Shown in pieces: positions 62,375 through 64,000 of a stretch of DNA of 64,000 nt. The notes beneath the pieces were generated by a model. The model had not been told where the DNA came from and did no database searches. It saw only the letters and a list, made by a program, of their open reading frames with translations. The position numbers and the translations under genes are program-made. The DNA is from Pseudomonas sp. DNDY-54 (GTDB taxonomy: Bacteria; Pseudomonadota; Gammaproteobacteria; Pseudomonadales; Pseudomonadaceae): positions 2,294,001 to 2,358,000 of the forward strand of contig NZ_CP082271.1 of the NCBI RefSeq assembly GCF_019880365.1, written 5' to 3'. Position 1 is the stretch's first letter. Each line of letters opens with the position of its first letter.

Positions 62375-62989
62375 ATGGCTGTTCATCCCGTTTCTCCCAA
62401 TAACGCAGTGCCCGCCTCTCAGGCGGACGCGCTGCCTCACAACAAGTTGTCGTTTTGGCTGGACAAGGGATTGGTCGCCATAGGCGAAGCCAGCGCCTGG
62501 ATCTGGCTGTTAGTGCTGGCGGTTGTGCTGACCAACGTCTTTAGCCGCTTCGTTCTGTCGCGCGGCTCCATTGCGCTGGAAGAGCTGTCATGGCACCTGT
62601 TCGGCGCGGCCCTGATGCTCGCCCTCGCCTACGCCGTGGTGCGAGATGACCATGTCCGTGTCGACGTGCTGCGTGAGAAGTTCACGCTGCGCAGCCAGGC
62701 CATCATCGAGCTGCTGGCCATCCTGATTCTGGCGCTGCCTATCGTGTTGCTGATGGTCGATGCGCTGGTGCCCTTTGCCTACCAGGCGTTCATCTATGAA
62801 GAGCGGTCGCAGGCGCCGAGCGGTCTGCCGCATCGCTTCATCTTCAAGAGTGTGCTGCCGCTCGGTCTGTCGCTCGTCGCCCTGGCCTTGCTCTCTCGCG
62901 CCTCACGGTGCAGCACGCTGCTGCTCAATTTCCCGCGGGCTATGAGGCCCGCTACCGGTGACCGCGACCGCGGCCACTCGCAGCCCTGA
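62375..62989 (+). CDS. TRAP transporter small permease (DctQ)
   Basis: A 204-residue protein with four membrane segments. The family hallmark is RFVLSRGSIALEELSWHLFGAALMLALAYAVVRDDHVRVDVLREKF. The ATG at 62375 (MAVHPVSP) follows GAGGTGG. An in-frame ATG at 62306 would place the start before the intergenic hairpin and add non-family residues. It begins about 105 bp after dctP and ends 16 bp before dctM. Confidence 0.9.
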   Translation: MAVHPVSPNNAVPASQADALPHNKLSFWLDKGLVAIGEASAWIWLLVLAVVLTNVFSRFVLSRGSIALEELSWHLFGAALMLALAYAVVRDDHVRVDVLREKFTLRSQAIIELLAILILALPIVLLMVDALVPFAYQAFIYEERSQAPSGLPHRFIFKSVLPLGLSLVALALLSRASRCSTLLLNFPRAMRPATGDRDRGHSQP

Positions 62990-63005
62990 TGGAGCCGTCG
63001 TAATC

Positions 63006-64000
63006 ATGGGTCTGGAACAAATACTCGTCATCAGCATGTTCGCCATCTTCATGGTGCTACTGCTGCTTGGTTTCCCCGTAGCCTGGTCGCTGGCCGGCAT
63101 CGGGCTGTTGTTCGCTGTGCTCGGTCATGTGATGGTCGAGCACTTCGATGCCGATCTCTGGTTCACCTGGGACGGCACCATCGGCGTGCTCGATGCGCGC
63201 ATCTACGGCATCGTCGCTAACGAACTGATGGTCGCCCTGCCACTGTTCATCTTCATGGGCATCATGCTCGACCGCTCCGGCATCGCCGAACGCCTGATGC
63301 ACAGCCTCGTCCGGGTACTCGGCCCATTGCGTGGCGGTTATGCCGTGACGGTGGTGCTGGTGGGCATCTTGCTGGCCGCCTCCACCGGCATCGTCGGCGC
63401 CTCAGTGGCACTGCTCGGCATGCTCTCCATCGGGCCGATGCTGCAGGCCAAATACAACAAGAGCCTCGCCGTCGGCACCGCCTGTTCAGTCGGCACGCTT
63501 GGCATCCTGATTCCACCCAGCATCATGCTGGTGCTGATGGCCGACCGCCTCGGCACGTCCGAGGCCTCGGTCGGCAAGTTGTTCATGGGTGCGCTGATCC
63601 CCGGCATGATGCTGGCGCTGATGTACATCCTCTACATCGTCATCGTGTCGTGGGTGAAGAAGGACTTCGCACCCGCGCCGGCCAACCGCCCTAAGCTCGA
63701 CGCCCGCGCCTTGCTCGATGTGTTCTGGGCCGTGGTGCCACCCTTCGTACTGATCCTGGCGGTGCTCGGGTCGATCTTCTTTGGCATCGCCACTACCACC
63801 GAAGCCTCTGCCGTCGGCGCATTCGGTGCGGTACTGATGGCCGCCTGCAGCCGCAAGCTGAACATGACCGTGCTGAAGGAGGCGCTTTACCAAACCAGCC
63901 GCACCTCGGCCTTCATATTCGGCATTTTCATCGGCGCCACGGTGTTCGCGGCCGTGTTGCGCGGCCTGGGCGGTGACGATGTTATCCGCGATGCGCTGAC
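63006..64000 (+). CDS. TRAP transporter large permease (DctM), truncated by the window end
   Basis: At least 331 residues of a multi-pass permease; the frame is open at base 64000. Typical segments are LLLLGFPVAWSLAGIGLLFAVL, NELMVALPLFIFMGIMLDRSGIAERL, GASVALLGMLSIGPML, GTLGILIPPSIMLVLMAD and FFGIATTTEASAVGAFGA. It carries the transport path driven by a Na+ or H+ gradient and completes the dctPQM operon. Confidence 0.93.
   Translation, partial: MGLEQILVISMFAIFMVLLLLGFPVAWSLAGIGLLFAVLGHVMVEHFDADLWFTWDGTIGVLDARIYGIVANELMVALPLFIFMGIMLDRSGIAERLMHSLVRVLGPLRGGYAVTVVLVGILLAASTGIVGASVALLGMLSIGPMLQAKYNKSLAVGTACSVGTLGILIPPSIMLVLMADRLGTSEASVGKLFMGALIPGMMLALMYILYIVIVSWVKKDFAPAPANRPKLDARALLDVFWAVVPPFVLILAVLGSIFFGIATTTEASAVGAFGAVLMAACSRKLNMTVLKEALYQTSRTSAFIFGIFIGATVFAAVLRGLGGDDVIRDAL

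Overview
The window reads as chromosomal DNA of a Pseudomonas-type gammaproteobacterium, most likely a Stutzerimonas/P. stutzeri-like organism. This rests on high GC, Pseudomonas-style REP elements, an OprD-family porin, a liu leucine pathway with a MerR-type LiuR, and mmsAB. The species call is inference. No rRNA, tRNA, CRISPR array, phage or complete insertion sequence is visible.

Region 1 (about 1.5-22.4 kb) is a complete catecholate siderophore locus. On the + strand lie an MFS exporter, a TonB-dependent receptor, two FecCD-type permeases, an ATPase and a periplasmic binding protein. Converging on them from the - strand is a tightly coupled biosynthetic operon in the order isochorismate synthase, DHB-AMP ligase, isochorismatase/aryl carrier, NRPS (C-A-T), DHB-dehydrogenase, NRPS (docking-C-A-T-E), stand-alone adenylation domain. 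This matches amoCEBFAGH, the amonabactin operon described in Aeromonas. A strong Fur box lies just upstream of amoC, and a bidirectional hairpin terminator separates the two convergent halves. No thioesterase domain is encoded here.

Region 2 (22.4-27.5 kb) holds small genes: a GreA/GreB-like factor, a DUF2141 secreted protein, an HU protein with a GTG start, an SDR, a curlin-repeat protein split by one in-frame amber codon, and a lone response-regulator receiver domain.

Region 3 (27.7-42.8 kb) carries valine and isoleucine catabolism. On the + strand are mmsA, mmsB, 3-hydroxyisobutyryl-CoA hydrolase, isobutyryl-CoA dehydrogenase, an acyl-CoA ligase and a CoA-transferase/racemase. On the - strand are an acyl-CoA dehydrogenase, a thiolase and a type II 3-hydroxyacyl-CoA dehydrogenase, which fit isoleucine breakdown. 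LysR and AraC regulators and an enoyl-CoA hydratase follow. A six-unit, about 156-bp tandem array built from a GGTGGGCTTCAGCCCACC hairpin separates the two halves; isolated copies of the hairpin recur elsewhere.

Region 4 (43.1-60.8 kb) carries leucine catabolism. A LIV-type ABC transporter (five genes), an OprD-like porin, an AhpD-like protein and an acyl-CoA synthetase lie on the - strand. Divergently run liuA, liuB, liuC, liuD and liuE, two 3-oxoacid CoA-transferase subunits and liuR. LiuR-like palindromes sit in the ligase/liuA gap and before livG. Region 5 (61.2-64 kb) is a TRAP transporter (dctPQM) whose large subunit runs off the window. Overall the window pairs iron acquisition with near-complete import and degradation of branched-chain amino acids to acetyl-CoA, acetoacetate and propionyl-CoA.
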